The notes below the pieces were generated by a model that was given only the letters and a program-made list of their open reading frames with translations, had not been told where the DNA came from and ran no database searches. From Rheinheimera sp. A13L (GTDB lineage Bacteria > Pseudomonadota > Gammaproteobacteria > Enterobacterales > Alteromonadaceae): a stretch of 35,601 nucleotides of DNA. Positions 17,940 through 26,704 of the stretch are shown piece by piece; the first letter of the stretch is position 1; each line of letters opens with the position of its first letter. Location: assembly GCF_000217935.1 (NCBI RefSeq), contig NZ_AFHI01000025.1:1-35601 (forward strand), read 5' to 3'. The translations under genes and the position numbers were made by a program.

Positions 17940-18716
17940 ATGATGTTGTCCAACTCCAATGAACTGCTAATTCTCGGCTGTGGCCATTCAGAATCCGATA
18001 CTTTGTTTAATAACAATGCGTTGATCACCAACTCTGAGGGAAATGTGCTGATTGACTGTGGTTACACTATCAAACCCGCTTTACAGGCTCAGGGTTTAAA
18101 GTTACAGGATATTGATGCAGTATTTATTACTCATGTGCATGCCGACCATGTGTTTGGCCTGGAGCGGCTGGCGAATGAAGGCCGTTACAAATACCATAAA
18201 AAAGCCCGGCTGATTTTGCATCATGAGTTGTATGACGAGTTATGGCATCAGTGTTTAAAGGGCGTGCTGGCAAAAAATGGCGAAGGTGAAAATGAGCTTG
18301 CTGATTATTTTGAACTGGAGCTGTTACACAAAGAAGAATTCGAGCTTTTTGGTAACCTTTATCAGTTGCACAGGGTGTCTCATACGCCGGGAAAAGTCTG
18401 TTTTGGCTTGATGATTAACCACAGTGTTTTTTATTCCGGCGACACTGTGGCTGTTCCGCAACTCTTACTGCAGTTAAAACCGGATCTGGTTTTTCATGAT
18501 GTGACCTTAACGGACTACAATCCTGTGCATGCTTCGGTGCATTCGCTGCTGAGTTTGTATCCGCCTGAGCTTTGTAAAAAAACCTATTTAATGAGTTATG
18601 AAGATCATTGGCCAGAGTATCGGCAGATGGTCGAACAACACTTTGCAGGTTTTGCTCAGCAGGGGCAGAGGGTGGTGTTAAGCAGAGAATATCAAACGGA
18701 TACAGCAACAGGCTGA
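17940..18716 (+). CDS. Metallo-beta-lactamase-fold hydrolase (RNase Z-like)
   Basis: Cytoplasmic binuclear metal hydrolase. The metal motif is H65-V-H67-A-D69-H70, followed by HTPGKV (third His region), YSGDT (bridging Asp) and a late histidine in MSYEDHWPEY. The sequence resembles RNase Z/arylsulfatase-like stand-alone enzymes, but I see no tRNase-Z exosite, so the substrate is unknown. The first of two adjacent ATGs is used and no good ribosome site is visible. folK begins 15 nt after the stop, so the two are probably co-transcribed. Confidence 0.82.
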   Translation: MMLSNSNELLILGCGHSESDTLFNNNALITNSEGNVLIDCGYTIKPALQAQGLKLQDIDAVFITHVHADHVFGLERLANEGRYKYHKKARLILHHELYDELWHQCLKGVLAKNGEGENELADYFELELLHKEEFELFGNLYQLHRVSHTPGKVCFGLMINHSVFYSGDTVAVPQLLLQLKPDLVFHDVTLTDYNPVHASVHSLLSLYPPELCKKTYLMSYEDHWPEYRQMVEQHFAGFAQQGQRVVLSREYQTDTATG

Positions 18717-18731
18717 ATAACAAGGAAGTTT

Positions 18732-19256
18732 ATGTATTATGTGATTTCGATAGGTTCAAATATTCAGCCTGAACAGCATGTTGCAGCAGCAGTCAGTACT
18801 CTGACCAAAATCTTTGGTTCGATCTACCTCTACCAGCGGGTTTATACTCAGGCTGAACTGGTGGAATCTAATCATGTCTTTATCAATTCAGTGCTGGTGC
18901 TGCGCTCCGAATTGCCAGCAACACAATTAAAAGCAGAGCTCTGCCGTGTTGAAGAATTGCTTGGACGGGACAGAAGCGATCCACGACGTAGTGTCAAAGA
19001 TCGCAGCTGTGATCTGGATATTATCTGGTATCAGCAATGCTGGTCAGAGGTATGGCAAACTGAACTGACAGAATCCTATATTCAGCAGGTATTTTATCCT
19101 GCCAGCAAACAGGCGCCTATTCAGTTGGGCTGTCAGTTATTTTCCGAGCGACCTGCCGCCATCTATTTTCAGGCTGAGGCCAGTGACAAATTTATTATCG
19201 ATCAAAAACCTGACGCCCTGATAAATTGGCTCGAAGCCGGCTTCTTCTGCAATTAA
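18732..19256 (+). CDS. folK: 2-amino-4-hydroxy-6-hydroxymethyldihydropteridine pyrophosphokinase (HPPK)
   Basis: Transfers pyrophosphate from ATP to the pterin in folate synthesis. The N-terminal YVISIGSNIQPEQHV and the central LGRDRSDPRRSVKDRSCDLDI region (catalytic Asp pair in DLDI) define HPPK. It is about 15 residues longer than E. coli FolK, and it is the divergent second-half member type rather than a canonical one. A good AAGGAAG precedes ATG 18732. The last 120 bp overlap the end of the FolM-like gene on the other strand, so its C-terminal 39 residues are constrained by antisense coding. A canonical folK may also exist elsewhere in the genome. Confidence 0.83.
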   Translation: MYYVISIGSNIQPEQHVAAAVSTLTKIFGSIYLYQRVYTQAELVESNHVFINSVLVLRSELPATQLKAELCRVEELLGRDRSDPRRSVKDRSCDLDIIWYQQCWSEVWQTELTESYIQQVFYPASKQAPIQLGCQLFSERPAAIYFQAEASDKFIIDQKPDALINWLEAGFFCN

Positions 19257-19829
19257 AGTTTGTTGCATCACCTGCTGTTTTTCGCTGTTGCTGTGCTCTG
19301 GCAAAAACATGATAGGGCCAGGCTGAATGCTGTTAACCCTTATCTTTGGTGCATAAGCTTTGGCCGCCGACTTCATTAAATTCTCAAGCCCGGCTTTGGT
19401 GCTGCAATACAATGAAAAAGCCGGATTAGGGTTTTCGCTGTAAATATCTGTGATATGCACAATCAAACCACCGCCCTGAGTTGTGGCGATTTGTGGTGCT
19501 AAGTGTTGGTTCAGCAGTGCTGGCAGTTGCATATGTACGGCAAATAACGCCTGATAAAAATCTATGCTGTCATGAGCATGTAACTCGTCTTTTTCAAACA
19601 AAGAGGCGTTATGGATCAACAGGTCTATGTCACCTTTTTGTTGTAATTGACGGATAGCGGACATCACTGAATCGGCCGACTGATAATCTACAACTATTTG
19701 AGTCAGATACTGCTGAGCTGGGTTTAATTGTCTGGTGAGGCCAAACACCTGATAACCTTCTGTACTAAGCTTTTCTGCCAGATAAGCACCAAGGCGGCGA
19801 CTTGTTCCTGTGATTACTGCTGTTTTCAT
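19137..19829 (-). CDS. folM: Short-chain dehydrogenase, FolM-like (dihydromonapterin reductase)
   Basis: An NADPH-dependent SDR. The cofactor loop TGTSRRLGAYLAEKL is at about 8-22, with Arg-Arg as in FolM and pteridine reductases. HNAS follows, and the active-site Tyr-Lys is in YCSTKAGLENL (Y and K four apart). The IQPGPIMF and FVTGLSLKIDGGRSLGK endings match FolM/PTR1-type enzymes, which reduce dihydromonapterin or dihydrofolate. The neighbouring folK supports a pterin role. Its final 40 codons overlap folK on the opposite strand, and the overlap contains the conserved SDR C-terminus, so this frame is certainly real. The ATG at 19829 has GGAG about 7 nt upstream. Confidence 0.8.
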   Translation of the reverse strand: MKTAVITGTSRRLGAYLAEKLSTEGYQVFGLTRQLNPAQQYLTQIVVDYQSADSVMSAIRQLQQKGDIDLLIHNASLFEKDELHAHDSIDFYQALFAVHMQLPALLNQHLAPQIATTQGGGLIVHITDIYSENPNPAFSLYCSTKAGLENLMKSAAKAYAPKIRVNSIQPGPIMFLPEHSNSEKQQVMQQTLIAEEAGFEPIYQGVRFLIDNKFVTGLSLKIDGGRSLGK

Positions 19830-20005
19830 GACCCAACTCCATCAATTTATTTACTGCTTTATACGCTGTAGTCTGGGTTCAGTTCATTGCTATCCGCCAG
19901 CATACTGATTTTACAAAGATTAAAACTATTTTTTACGAAATTTGGCAAAAAGTCATTCTGTTATCAATACTTAGTAAAATGTTCATCCTGTCATAAGGAC
20001 CCTTT

Positions 20006-21622
20006 ATGAACCTGCACAGTATCAGAGTGAAAAGCACTTTACCTATGCTTATTCTGGCTTTGACCTTGTTGATTGTGGTTTCCATGTTCAGTTATTTATC
20101 TGGTCTGCAGAAGAGCGCCTTGGCGGTTCAGGCGGATAATTTTCTGCAAGCTATCTCCGTTGTTTTAAATGCGGATCGTGACTTATATCAGGCCAAACTG
20201 GCTTCTATTATGCACCTGACTAAACAAGGCGACAGCTCCATACTGGAAGCTGAAGTGGAAGAAAATGCCCTACAGGTGAAACAACGTTTTAATGAGTATT
20301 TGCAATTGTTAAAAGATTATCCTGACGTCAAACAACAGTTTTCTGGCTTTGAGCAGGACTATCAGAAGTGGTATCAAAGTGCTGTTGCTTTGCTGAACGC
20401 CAGTAAAAGTGGCAGTGCAGCGGCAGATTTAATAGCTGAAGAGCAACATCAGTTTAGCGCTTTGCGTACTGTATTGGATAAAGCGGGCGAAGCGGCGCTG
20501 GCTAAATCTGTCAGCGAACAACAAGATTTAACTGCCGAAATCAGTTTTTTCCAGAATACGACCTACCTTGTTACCCTTATCATATTGCTGGTAGCTGGCT
20601 GGTTTAGTTACAGCGTGCCTAAGTCGTTGACCACACAAATTAATACACTAACAGCTCGTTTATCGGAAATTGCCTCAGGTGATGGTGATTTAACAGCCCG
20701 GCTGGATACTAATTCTCAGGATGAATTTGCCGCTTTAGCAGGCCAGTTTAATGGTTTTGTAGCCAACTTATGCCAACTGATAGCCTCAGTGCTGCAGCAG
20801 GCGGCACAGCTGAGCAAACTGACACAAGTTTTGTCAGAGTCAGCTATTAAAACCAATGATATTACCCGTTCACTCAATGTGGCGTCCGATTCTATTGTCA
20901 GTGCAGTGCATGAGATGACGCTGGCGAATAAAGAAATGGCGCAAGTCGCCACTGATTCGGCTCATGAAGCGGACGAAGCTAAAATCAATGCCGAGCGTGG
21001 TTTGGTGGTGGTGAATAGCGTGACTCAGAGTATGGCGAGTTTAACCAAAGACGTAGACAAAGCTCTGGCCTGTTCAGGTGAATTGGAAAACAGTTCTGAA
21101 AACATTGCCTCAGTGCTGGACGTGATACGAGGTATTGCCGAACAAACCAACCTGTTGGCTTTAAACGCCGCCATTGAAGCGGCCCGCGCTGGTGAGCAAG
21201 GTCGTGGTTTTGCTGTGGTGGCCGATGAAGTTCGTACTTTAGCCTCAAGAACTCAGCAAAGCACCAATCATATTCAGGAAATGATCCAGGCCCTGCAAAG
21301 TCGTGTTAATGAGGCTGCAACGGCCATCAGCAGTGGTAAAACCAATGCTGATCTGACCGTCAGTAGTTTTTCTCAGGCCGAGCAGGTGTTTCGTCAGTTA
21401 CAGCAGTCTTCGATTAAAGTGAATGATATGGCCACTCAAACTGCAGCTGCTACTGAGGAGCAGGCGCTGGTGTCTGAGGAAATCACTAAAAACCTCTATG
21501 CTTTGCATGATCAGGCCAGTGCAGCTGGTGACATTGCCAAAGATAACGATCGTTTATCCAATGAAATCCGCCTGTTGTCTGATACCTTGTTTGGTTTAGT
21601 AGGTAAATTCAAAATCAGTTAG
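20006..21622 (+). CDS. Methyl-accepting chemotaxis protein, helical sensor type
   Basis: Inner-membrane chemoreceptor of 538 residues. TM1 is at about 12-32, a helical periplasmic sensor domain (probably four-helix-bundle-like) spans about 35-180, and TM2 is about 183-203. A HAMP domain follows, with the [15 protein letters not shown] connector, then a long cytoplasmic coiled coil. The conserved hairpin tip is [20 protein letters not shown] followed by [21 protein letters not shown], which contacts CheA and CheW. There is no C-terminal CheR-binding pentapeptide. The ligand is unknown. ATG 20006 has AAGGACC upstream. It is monocistronic with a terminator after it. Confidence 0.93.
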   Translation: MNLHSIRVKSTLPMLILALTLLIVVSMFSYLSGLQKSALAVQADNFLQAISVVLNADRDLYQAKLASIMHLTKQGDSSILEAEVEENALQVKQRFNEYLQLLKDYPDVKQQFSGFEQDYQKWYQSAVALLNASKSGSAAADLIAEEQHQFSALRTVLDKAGEAALAKSVSEQQDLTAEISFFQNTTYLVTLIILLVAGWFSYSVPKSLTTQINTLTARLSEIASGDGDLTARLDTNSQDEFAALAGQFNGFVANLCQLIASVLQQAAQLSKLTQVLSESAIKTNDITRSLNVASDSIVSAVHEMTLANKEMAQVATDSAHEADEAKINAERGLVVVNSVTQSMASLTKDVDKALACSGELENSSENIASVLDVIRGIAEQTNLLALNAAIEAARAGEQGRGFAVVADEVRTLASRTQQSTNHIQEMIQALQSRVNEAATAISSGKTNADLTVSSFSQAEQVFRQLQQSSIKVNDMATQTAAATEEQALVSEEITKNLYALHDQASAAGDIAKDNDRLSNEIRLLSDTLFGLVGKFKIS

Positions 21623-21646
21623 CAGAATGTAAAATATGGGATTGCC

Positions 21647-21684
21647 AAAGGGCACGTTTTTGCATAAGCTGCGTGCCCTTTTTA
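21647..21684 (+). terminator. Terminator after the chemoreceptor
   Basis: AAGGGCACG (21648-21656) pairs with CGTGCCCTT (21672-21680) around a 15-nt loop, followed by TTTAATTTTT. Confidence 0.8.
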
Positions 21685-21764
21685 ATTTTTGCCACTTGTG
21701 GCTGGCTGTACCGAACCTCATGATCATTTTATATGCTGAGGCTTGATGTAATAGGTAGGTAAGT

Positions 21765-22967
21765 ATGTCAAAGGCAGTAATTTTAGTAATGGACAGCTTT
21801 GGAATAGGCAGTGCACCCGATGCTGATAAATTCGGTGATGTCGGTGCCAATACTTTTGCCAGCATCAGTAAAGCGTTTTTTCAGGCCAAAGGCCGTCAGC
21901 TGCAATTACCTAATCTGGCCAGTTTAGGTTTAGTCAAAGCAGGTTTTGCAGCCAGTGGTGAAATGGCATTGGTAGAGGATAACCCAACTTTGCTTGGCAG
22001 CTATGGTTATGCCCGCGAACTATCCAGCGGCAAAGATACACCCAGTGGTCACTGGGAAATTGCTGGTGTGCCTGTGCTGTTTGACTGGGGCTATTTCCAC
22101 GACAAACAAAACAGCTTTCCTGTTGAACTGATTGACGAGCTGGTGCGTCGCACTGGTGTGCCGGGTATTCTGGGTAACTGCCATGCTTCAGGCACAGACA
22201 TTCTGGTCAAGCTGGGCGACGAGCATATTAAAACCGGTAAACCTATTTGTTATACCTCGGCTGACAGTGTATTTCAGGTGGCTGCTCATGAAGAACATTT
22301 TGGTTTAGAAAAGCTGTTGCAGTTCTGTGAAACCGCTCGTGAGCTTTTAGACAGTTACAATATTGGCCGGGTGATTGCCCGTCCTTTCCTCGGTACAACG
22401 GCAAATAATTACGCCCGCACAGGCAACAGAAAAGATTATTCAGTGTTGCCTCCGGCTCCTACTGTATTGGATACACTGACTCAGTCTGGTGGGACAGTCA
22501 TCAGCATTGGGAAAATTGCAGACATTTATGCACATAAGGGCATCAGCAAAGAAGTGAAAGCCAATGGTCTTGCTGCTTTGGTTGATACAACGCTGGCAGA
22601 AATGGCGATAGCACCAGATCGTAGTTTGGTCTTTACCAATCTGGTCGACTTTGATCAAAACTATGGTCATCGCCGCGACCCTATAGGTTACGGTGAAGCA
22701 CTGGAGTATTTCGACTGTCGTTTGCCGGAAATTATGGCGGCACTGGACGAAGATGCTGTGTTGTTACTGACTGCTGATCACGGTTGTGACCCAACCTGGC
22801 CAGGCACCGAGCATACCCGCGAATATGTACCAGTGCTGTTTTATGGCAAAAACCGCATTGCCAAAGATTTAGGCGAAAGAGCAAGTTTCGCTGATATGGG
22901 CCAAACCATGGCCGAGTATTTTCATTTAGCGGCCATGCCTTATGGCCAATCCTTTTTAGCTTCTTAA
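21765..22967 (+). CDS. deoB: Phosphopentomutase
   Basis: Interconverts (deoxy)ribose 1-phosphate and 5-phosphate, linking nucleoside breakdown to pentose metabolism. An alkaline-phosphatase-superfamily metal site is visible: [13 protein letters not shown] at the N-terminus and [20 protein letters not shown] near the C-terminus. The [14 protein letters not shown] stretch holds the phosphothreonine nucleophile. The 400 residues compare well with about 407 in E. coli. It is the first gene of deoB-deoD-gpt; deoA and deoC are not adjacent, unlike the E. coli deo operon. Confidence 0.97.
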   Translation: MSKAVILVMDSFGIGSAPDADKFGDVGANTFASISKAFFQAKGRQLQLPNLASLGLVKAGFAASGEMALVEDNPTLLGSYGYARELSSGKDTPSGHWEIAGVPVLFDWGYFHDKQNSFPVELIDELVRRTGVPGILGNCHASGTDILVKLGDEHIKTGKPICYTSADSVFQVAAHEEHFGLEKLLQFCETARELLDSYNIGRVIARPFLGTTANNYARTGNRKDYSVLPPAPTVLDTLTQSGGTVISIGKIADIYAHKGISKEVKANGLAALVDTTLAEMAIAPDRSLVFTNLVDFDQNYGHRRDPIGYGEALEYFDCRLPEIMAALDEDAVLLLTADHGCDPTWPGTEHTREYVPVLFYGKNRIAKDLGERASFADMGQTMAEYFHLAAMPYGQSFLAS

Positions 22968-22980
22968 TTCAGAGTAACTC

Positions 22981-23685
22981 ATGGCAACTCCTCATATTAA
23001 TGCGCCAGAAGGCGCTTTTGCAGAAACCGTATTAATGCCTGGCGACCCGCTGCGCGCAAAACATATTGCCGACACCTTTTTGCAGGATGTTGAGTGTGTG
23101 AACACAGTACGTAATATGTTTGGTTATACTGGTACTTATCAGGGCAAAAAAGTCAGCGTATTAGGCTCAGGTATGGGCATTCCATCTATGTCGATTTATG
23201 CCACTGAACTGGTCAAGTTTTATGGTGTAAAAAACATTATTCGTATTGGCTCCTGTGGTGGTTTGCCACTGGACGTAAAAGTACGTGATGTAGTGATAGC
23301 TATGGGCGCCAGTACAGATTCTAATGTGAACCGTAACCGTTTAGGCGGCGGCCTGGATTTTGCTGCTTTAGCTGATTATGGTCTACTGGAGCGGGCAGTA
23401 GCAGCAGCCCGGGCTAAAAACATAGATGTGAAAGTAGGTAACTTATTTACCTCTGATTTATTCTACAACCCGGATCCAACTTTGTTTGATCGTCTGGAAA
23501 AGTACGGCGTTTTAGGCGTTGAAATGGAAGCTGCTGGTTTATATGGTGTTGCTGCAGAATTTGGTATTAAAGCATTGGCCATTATGACCGTCAGTGACCA
23601 TATTCGTACTGGCGAAGCTTTAAGTGCTGAACTGCGTCAGACCTCTTTTAATGAGATGGTTGAAATCGCATTGGCTCTGGTTTAA
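22981..23685 (+). CDS. deoD: Purine nucleoside phosphorylase, DeoD type
   Basis: Splits purine (deoxy)nucleosides with phosphate into base and (deoxy)ribose 1-phosphate; the enzyme is a hexamer in this family. Family landmarks are [49 protein letters not shown] and the catalytic Asp in TVSDHI. At 234 residues it has the standard length. It starts 13 nt after deoB. Its ribose 1-phosphate product is the DeoB substrate and its base product is the Gpt substrate. Confidence 0.97.
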   Translation: MATPHINAPEGAFAETVLMPGDPLRAKHIADTFLQDVECVNTVRNMFGYTGTYQGKKVSVLGSGMGIPSMSIYATELVKFYGVKNIIRIGSCGGLPLDVKVRDVVIAMGASTDSNVNRNRLGGGLDFAALADYGLLERAVAAARAKNIDVKVGNLFTSDLFYNPDPTLFDRLEKYGVLGVEMEAAGLYGVAAEFGIKALAIMTVSDHIRTGEALSAELRQTSFNEMVEIALALV

Positions 23686-23694
23686 GGAACTGTT

Positions 23695-24168
23695 ATGTCA
23701 CTGACCACTAACAAAATGTTTTATGTGTCATGGGAAGCCTTTCACAGAGCAACTAAAGAACTGGCAAAAGGCTTACTAAAGCGTGATTTTGACAGCATAG
23801 TTGCGGTCAGCCGTGGTGGTTTGGTACCTGCAGCTATTCTGGCGCGTGAGCTGGATATTCGTGTAGTAGACAGCATTTGTGTATCCAGCTACGACCATGA
23901 TCAGCAACGTGAATTAAAAGTGTTGAAAGATGCGGCTTTGGCCGACAGCCCACGTTTATTGATAGTGGATGATTTGGTCGATACAGGTGAAACAGCCAAA
24001 GCGCTGCGGGAACATTTTCCAACAGCTTGTTTTGTCACTGTGTATGCCAAACCTCAGGGTAAACCGCTGGTGGATCACTACGTGACAGACATTGAACAGG
24101 ACACCTGGATCCAGCTGCCATGGGATATGGAGCTTGCTTACAGCGCGCCACTGGCTGAGCAGAAGTAA
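23695..24168 (+). CDS. gpt: Xanthine-guanine phosphoribosyltransferase
   Basis: Salvages guanine, xanthine and hypoxanthine with PRPP to nucleoside monophosphates. The PRPP motif is VDDLVDTGET (91-100). It follows E. coli Gpt through VAVSRGGLVPAAILAREL, SSYDHDQQRELKVLK and DTWIQLPWDMEL, with near-identical length (157 against 152). AAGGAA precedes ATG 23695, 9 nt after deoD. It ends the operon at a strong terminator. Having gpt as the third gene of a deoB-deoD operon couples phosphorolysis to re-use of the released base. Confidence 0.95.
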   Translation: MSLTTNKMFYVSWEAFHRATKELAKGLLKRDFDSIVAVSRGGLVPAAILARELDIRVVDSICVSSYDHDQQRELKVLKDAALADSPRLLIVDDLVDTGETAKALREHFPTACFVTVYAKPQGKPLVDHYVTDIEQDTWIQLPWDMELAYSAPLAEQK

Positions 24169-24180
24169 TAAAATATAGTT

Positions 24181-24214
24181 AAGCAAGAGGCCAATCACTG
24201 GTCTCTTGCTTTTT
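24181..24214 (+). terminator. Terminator after gpt
   Basis: AAGCAAGAGGCCA (24181-24193) and TGGTCTCTTGCTT (24199-24211) form a 13-bp stem with one G-T pair and a 5-nt loop, followed by a T-run. It separates the salvage operon from the convergent AT-rich gene. Confidence 0.85.
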
Positions 24215-24218
24215 CAAG

Positions 24219-25109
24219 TTACAGTGTTTTTAGCTTCAGAATGCTGGAATCAATCCCCTCTATCAGGGTTTGAATATAAACGTCTCTGATTTGCTGTTCG
24301 TGAAGTATCGGTAGACCGTCTGCATAGTCTGATTCAGCGAATTCTTCTTTGTAATATCCTGGAGTCTTACGTAGTCCATTCCAATACTCACACCTGACAA
24401 CGTACTCGTAAGGTCCGCAAGAAACCATATATACGTTACTGTGGACATAGTGAATTGCTTCATTCTTCATACGTTCAAGAGCTGTTGCGTATTCTTTAGC
24501 TCTTGATGATATATATGCTTTTGAAACTCTTTCTTGTAAAAATTGTTCAGTGTAAATAGCAATTGCCAAGCTCGACACCATCATATAAATTTTGGTGTTC
24601 ATAAAAAATTGGCTATTGTAACTTTTAGAGAAAACCCTGTGGGTTGTAAGTTTATGGCTGTCGCTAACCAGGTTGGATAACATGACATGATCGAAAATTC
24701 CGAGTTTGGCACTTTCATGATAATTGTTTAATGACAGATTTAATGCTTCAAGCAAAGCCTGTGATTCATGAGTATCAGCATTGATAATGGCATCTCTAAT
24801 GACTTGTCGGATTTGCTGAAGTGCAGTTTCACTTAACGCGCCCGAGTTATTACTCCCGAAACCGAATATGGCGCTCATTAGCACTGAAGTTAAACGACCC
24901 TGAACTTTCGATAGAATCTTACTTTTCAAATTATCTAAAATATTATTAGCGAATTGCTCAGGAGTTATTGGCGTAAATGCTTGTGCTGATACATTACTGG
25001 TTTGCATAGTCAGTTGGCTACTAGGATCGATGACTTGTGCTGATACATTGCTCGCATGCACCAAACCCGCCAGTACCGCAATTACGCTGAGTTTCTTAAA
25101 AGTTTTCAT
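24219..25109 (-). CDS. Secreted protein of unknown function, AT-rich
   Basis: I do not recognise the family. A clear signal peptide covers about residues 1-24 (cut near VSAQ). The mature start carries a short internal duplication: SNVSAQ occurs at about 20-25 and again at about 38-43, matched in DNA by a repeated CTTGTGCTGATACATT. The remainder looks mostly helical with few glycines, and two cysteines lie close together (CGPYEYVVRC, about 231-240), possibly a disulfide. Hand counts of two 60-base lines (24421 and 24541) give 35% GC against 50% in a gpt line, pointing to recent transfer or relaxed constraint. AAGGAA lies about 8 nt before ATG 25109. It has no functional partner nearby. Confidence 0.72.
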   Translation of the reverse strand: MKTFKKLSVIAVLAGLVHASNVSAQVIDPSSQLTMQTSNVSAQAFTPITPEQFANNILDNLKSKILSKVQGRLTSVLMSAIFGFGSNNSGALSETALQQIRQVIRDAIINADTHESQALLEALNLSLNNYHESAKLGIFDHVMLSNLVSDSHKLTTHRVFSKSYNSQFFMNTKIYMMVSSLAIAIYTEQFLQERVSKAYISSRAKEYATALERMKNEAIHYVHSNVYMVSCGPYEYVVRCEYWNGLRKTPGYYKEEFAESDYADGLPILHEQQIRDVYIQTLIEGIDSSILKLKTL

Positions 25110-25199
25110 GGTACCGTTTCCTTGTGATCATAAAAATACTCAGCTGTAATCTAATGGAACGCTGGATGCAAAATCAATACAAATGTTTTTTTTGTGTTT

Positions 25200-25217
25200 A
25201 ATTATTTTGAAATAATT
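25200..25217. promoter_or_regulatory. AT-rich perfect palindrome upstream of the orphan secreted gene
   Basis: AATTATTT-TG-AAATAATT lies about 90 bp upstream of the ATG at 25109. It could be an operator or a local DNA-melting feature. No known regulator motif was recognised. Confidence 0.3.
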
Positions 25218-25362
25218 GTGTGATTTGACGCGGTGGTTTTTGCTGTTACCAACATTTACTAATTTGACTGCACTATTAACTGAGGGCTTCTTGATAGGGC
25301 GATTGCAGCCAGAGACGACACTAAGGCTGCATACGATGCCGAATTCGAGTATGTGGCTTATG

Positions 25363-26547
25363 TTACTTGGTTAATTTAAGTTTTACCCAAACTAAACGAT
25401 GATCAGAGCTTGCCGCACGATCCGCCACCAGTTCATAAAATGGCTGACCAGCCGCTGGCCAGAACACGCCGCTGGACAACACTTTAAAACCTGCTTTGGA
25501 AGGCAATACATAATCCGCTCTCATCCGCCAGCCTGCTGTATGAGTGGTACCATAAGGGCTTTGAGGGCTATGCGCTTTACCGCCGGCACTTTGTGGCGTG
25601 AAGCTGCTGTTGACTCTTGGGTGCATCAGCAAATTACCAATACCTTCTTTATAAGCGTTTCCTTCTACAGGGGATGAGTTTAAATCCCCCAACACAACAA
25701 AACGCTTATCTTTGGCCAAGCCACCTTTTTGCCCTCTGTCATCATAGATATACCCCGCTTTTTCAGGGCTCAGATAATCAGTCCAAAATCGTACTTCGTC
25801 ATGGTTGCGTTTACCGTTTCTGTCTTCTTCGCCATCAAACACAGGTGGAGTAGGGTGGCTGATCAGCAAGTGCACAGGTTTTTTATTCACCAGTACAGGT
25901 ACATCCCAATGAGCCTTTGATGAAAGAGGCATTAATTGCCAGGCGTCCGGACTATACCAGGGCGAGCCATCAGCTTTTGTCGTTTGCAAAGCACCTGGCA
26001 TATCTTTCCATTTAAAGTACTGGAAGCTTCTTACTTTACTGCTGTCTATCGGGAATTTTGATAACAACATCATGCCGTATTGGCCTGGGTACTGACCAAA
26101 ACCCCAGGCATCAGCGCCTTTATTGGTCAGTTTGCCGTCATTGTCCAAATCAAAACCGCTGGGTTGGCCTGTATTGACTGTACTGTAGTAAAAATACGGA
26201 TAATCAATGGTTTTACCATCAGCATTTTGCGCTTTATTTAAATAATTGCGGATAAATAACTGTACCCCGGCCGCAGGGTCTTCGATGTAATCAAACTCAT
26301 TCAGTAGCAGGATATCCGGCTGATTTTGCTGAATAATGGCCGCTATATTTTTGATCTGTGGATGCTTTCCTTCAGCGAGCAGAGTACTCAATACCTGTGG
26401 ACTTCCTGCAACGCCTTTCGCCAGATAATTCTCAGATTCCATACTGACATTAAAAGTTGCGATGGTTATTTGGTCTGACGCCATTAATACTCCATGATAA
26501 AAGATGAAAGTGATGGCTAATACTCTGCGTAATAAAGTGAGTTTCAC
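25363..26547 (-). CDS. Secreted endonuclease/exonuclease/phosphatase-fold enzyme
   Basis: EEP superfamily (DNase I-like, Mg-dependent phosphoester hydrolase). Motifs in order: TIATFNV, ILLLNEFD (catalytic Glu), GQYGMMLLSKFPI, LLISHPTPP, VVLGDLNSSP and the C-terminal SSDHRLVWV (catalytic Asp-His). A DLDNDGKLTN segment before GQYG looks like a calcium-binding loop and occurs in related secreted enzymes. The N-terminus is a signal peptide ending near LMASD. I prefer GTG 26547, with GGAG 6 nt upstream, over the ATG at 26559, which has no ribosome site. The substrate may be nucleic acid, phospholipid or another phosphoester. It is downstream of the TonB receptor gene on the same strand, with a terminator between. 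Confidence 0.85.
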   Translation of the reverse strand: MKLTLLRRVLAITFIFYHGVLMASDQITIATFNVSMESENYLAKGVAGSPQVLSTLLAEGKHPQIKNIAAIIQQNQPDILLLNEFDYIEDPAAGVQLFIRNYLNKAQNADGKTIDYPYFYYSTVNTGQPSGFDLDNDGKLTNKGADAWGFGQYPGQYGMMLLSKFPIDSSKVRSFQYFKWKDMPGALQTTKADGSPWYSPDAWQLMPLSSKAHWDVPVLVNKKPVHLLISHPTPPVFDGEEDRNGKRNHDEVRFWTDYLSPEKAGYIYDDRGQKGGLAKDKRFVVLGDLNSSPVEGNAYKEGIGNLLMHPRVNSSFTPQSAGGKAHSPQSPYGTTHTAGWRMRADYVLPSKAGFKVLSSGVFWPAAGQPFYELVADRAASSDHRLVWVKLKLTK

Positions 26548-26618
26548 ATTTTGCTCCATGTTTCGGGTTGGGGCCTGACTTCAGAGCCAAGCAACACAAC
26601 CGATCTGGTTTGCATCAT

Positions 26619-26651
26619 AAAAAAAACCGACGGTAAGAACCATCGGTTTTT
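26619..26651 (-). terminator. Terminator after the TonB receptor gene
   Basis: On the minus strand AAAACCGATGGT pairs with ACCGTCGGTTTT (one mismatch) around a 4-nt loop and runs into T8. The position matches the end of the receptor transcript. Confidence 0.85.
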
Positions 26652-26704
26652 CAGGTTAGTTCTACAAAATTCAGTCGTTAAGACTTATTTTGAATAACTA
26701 TGTC

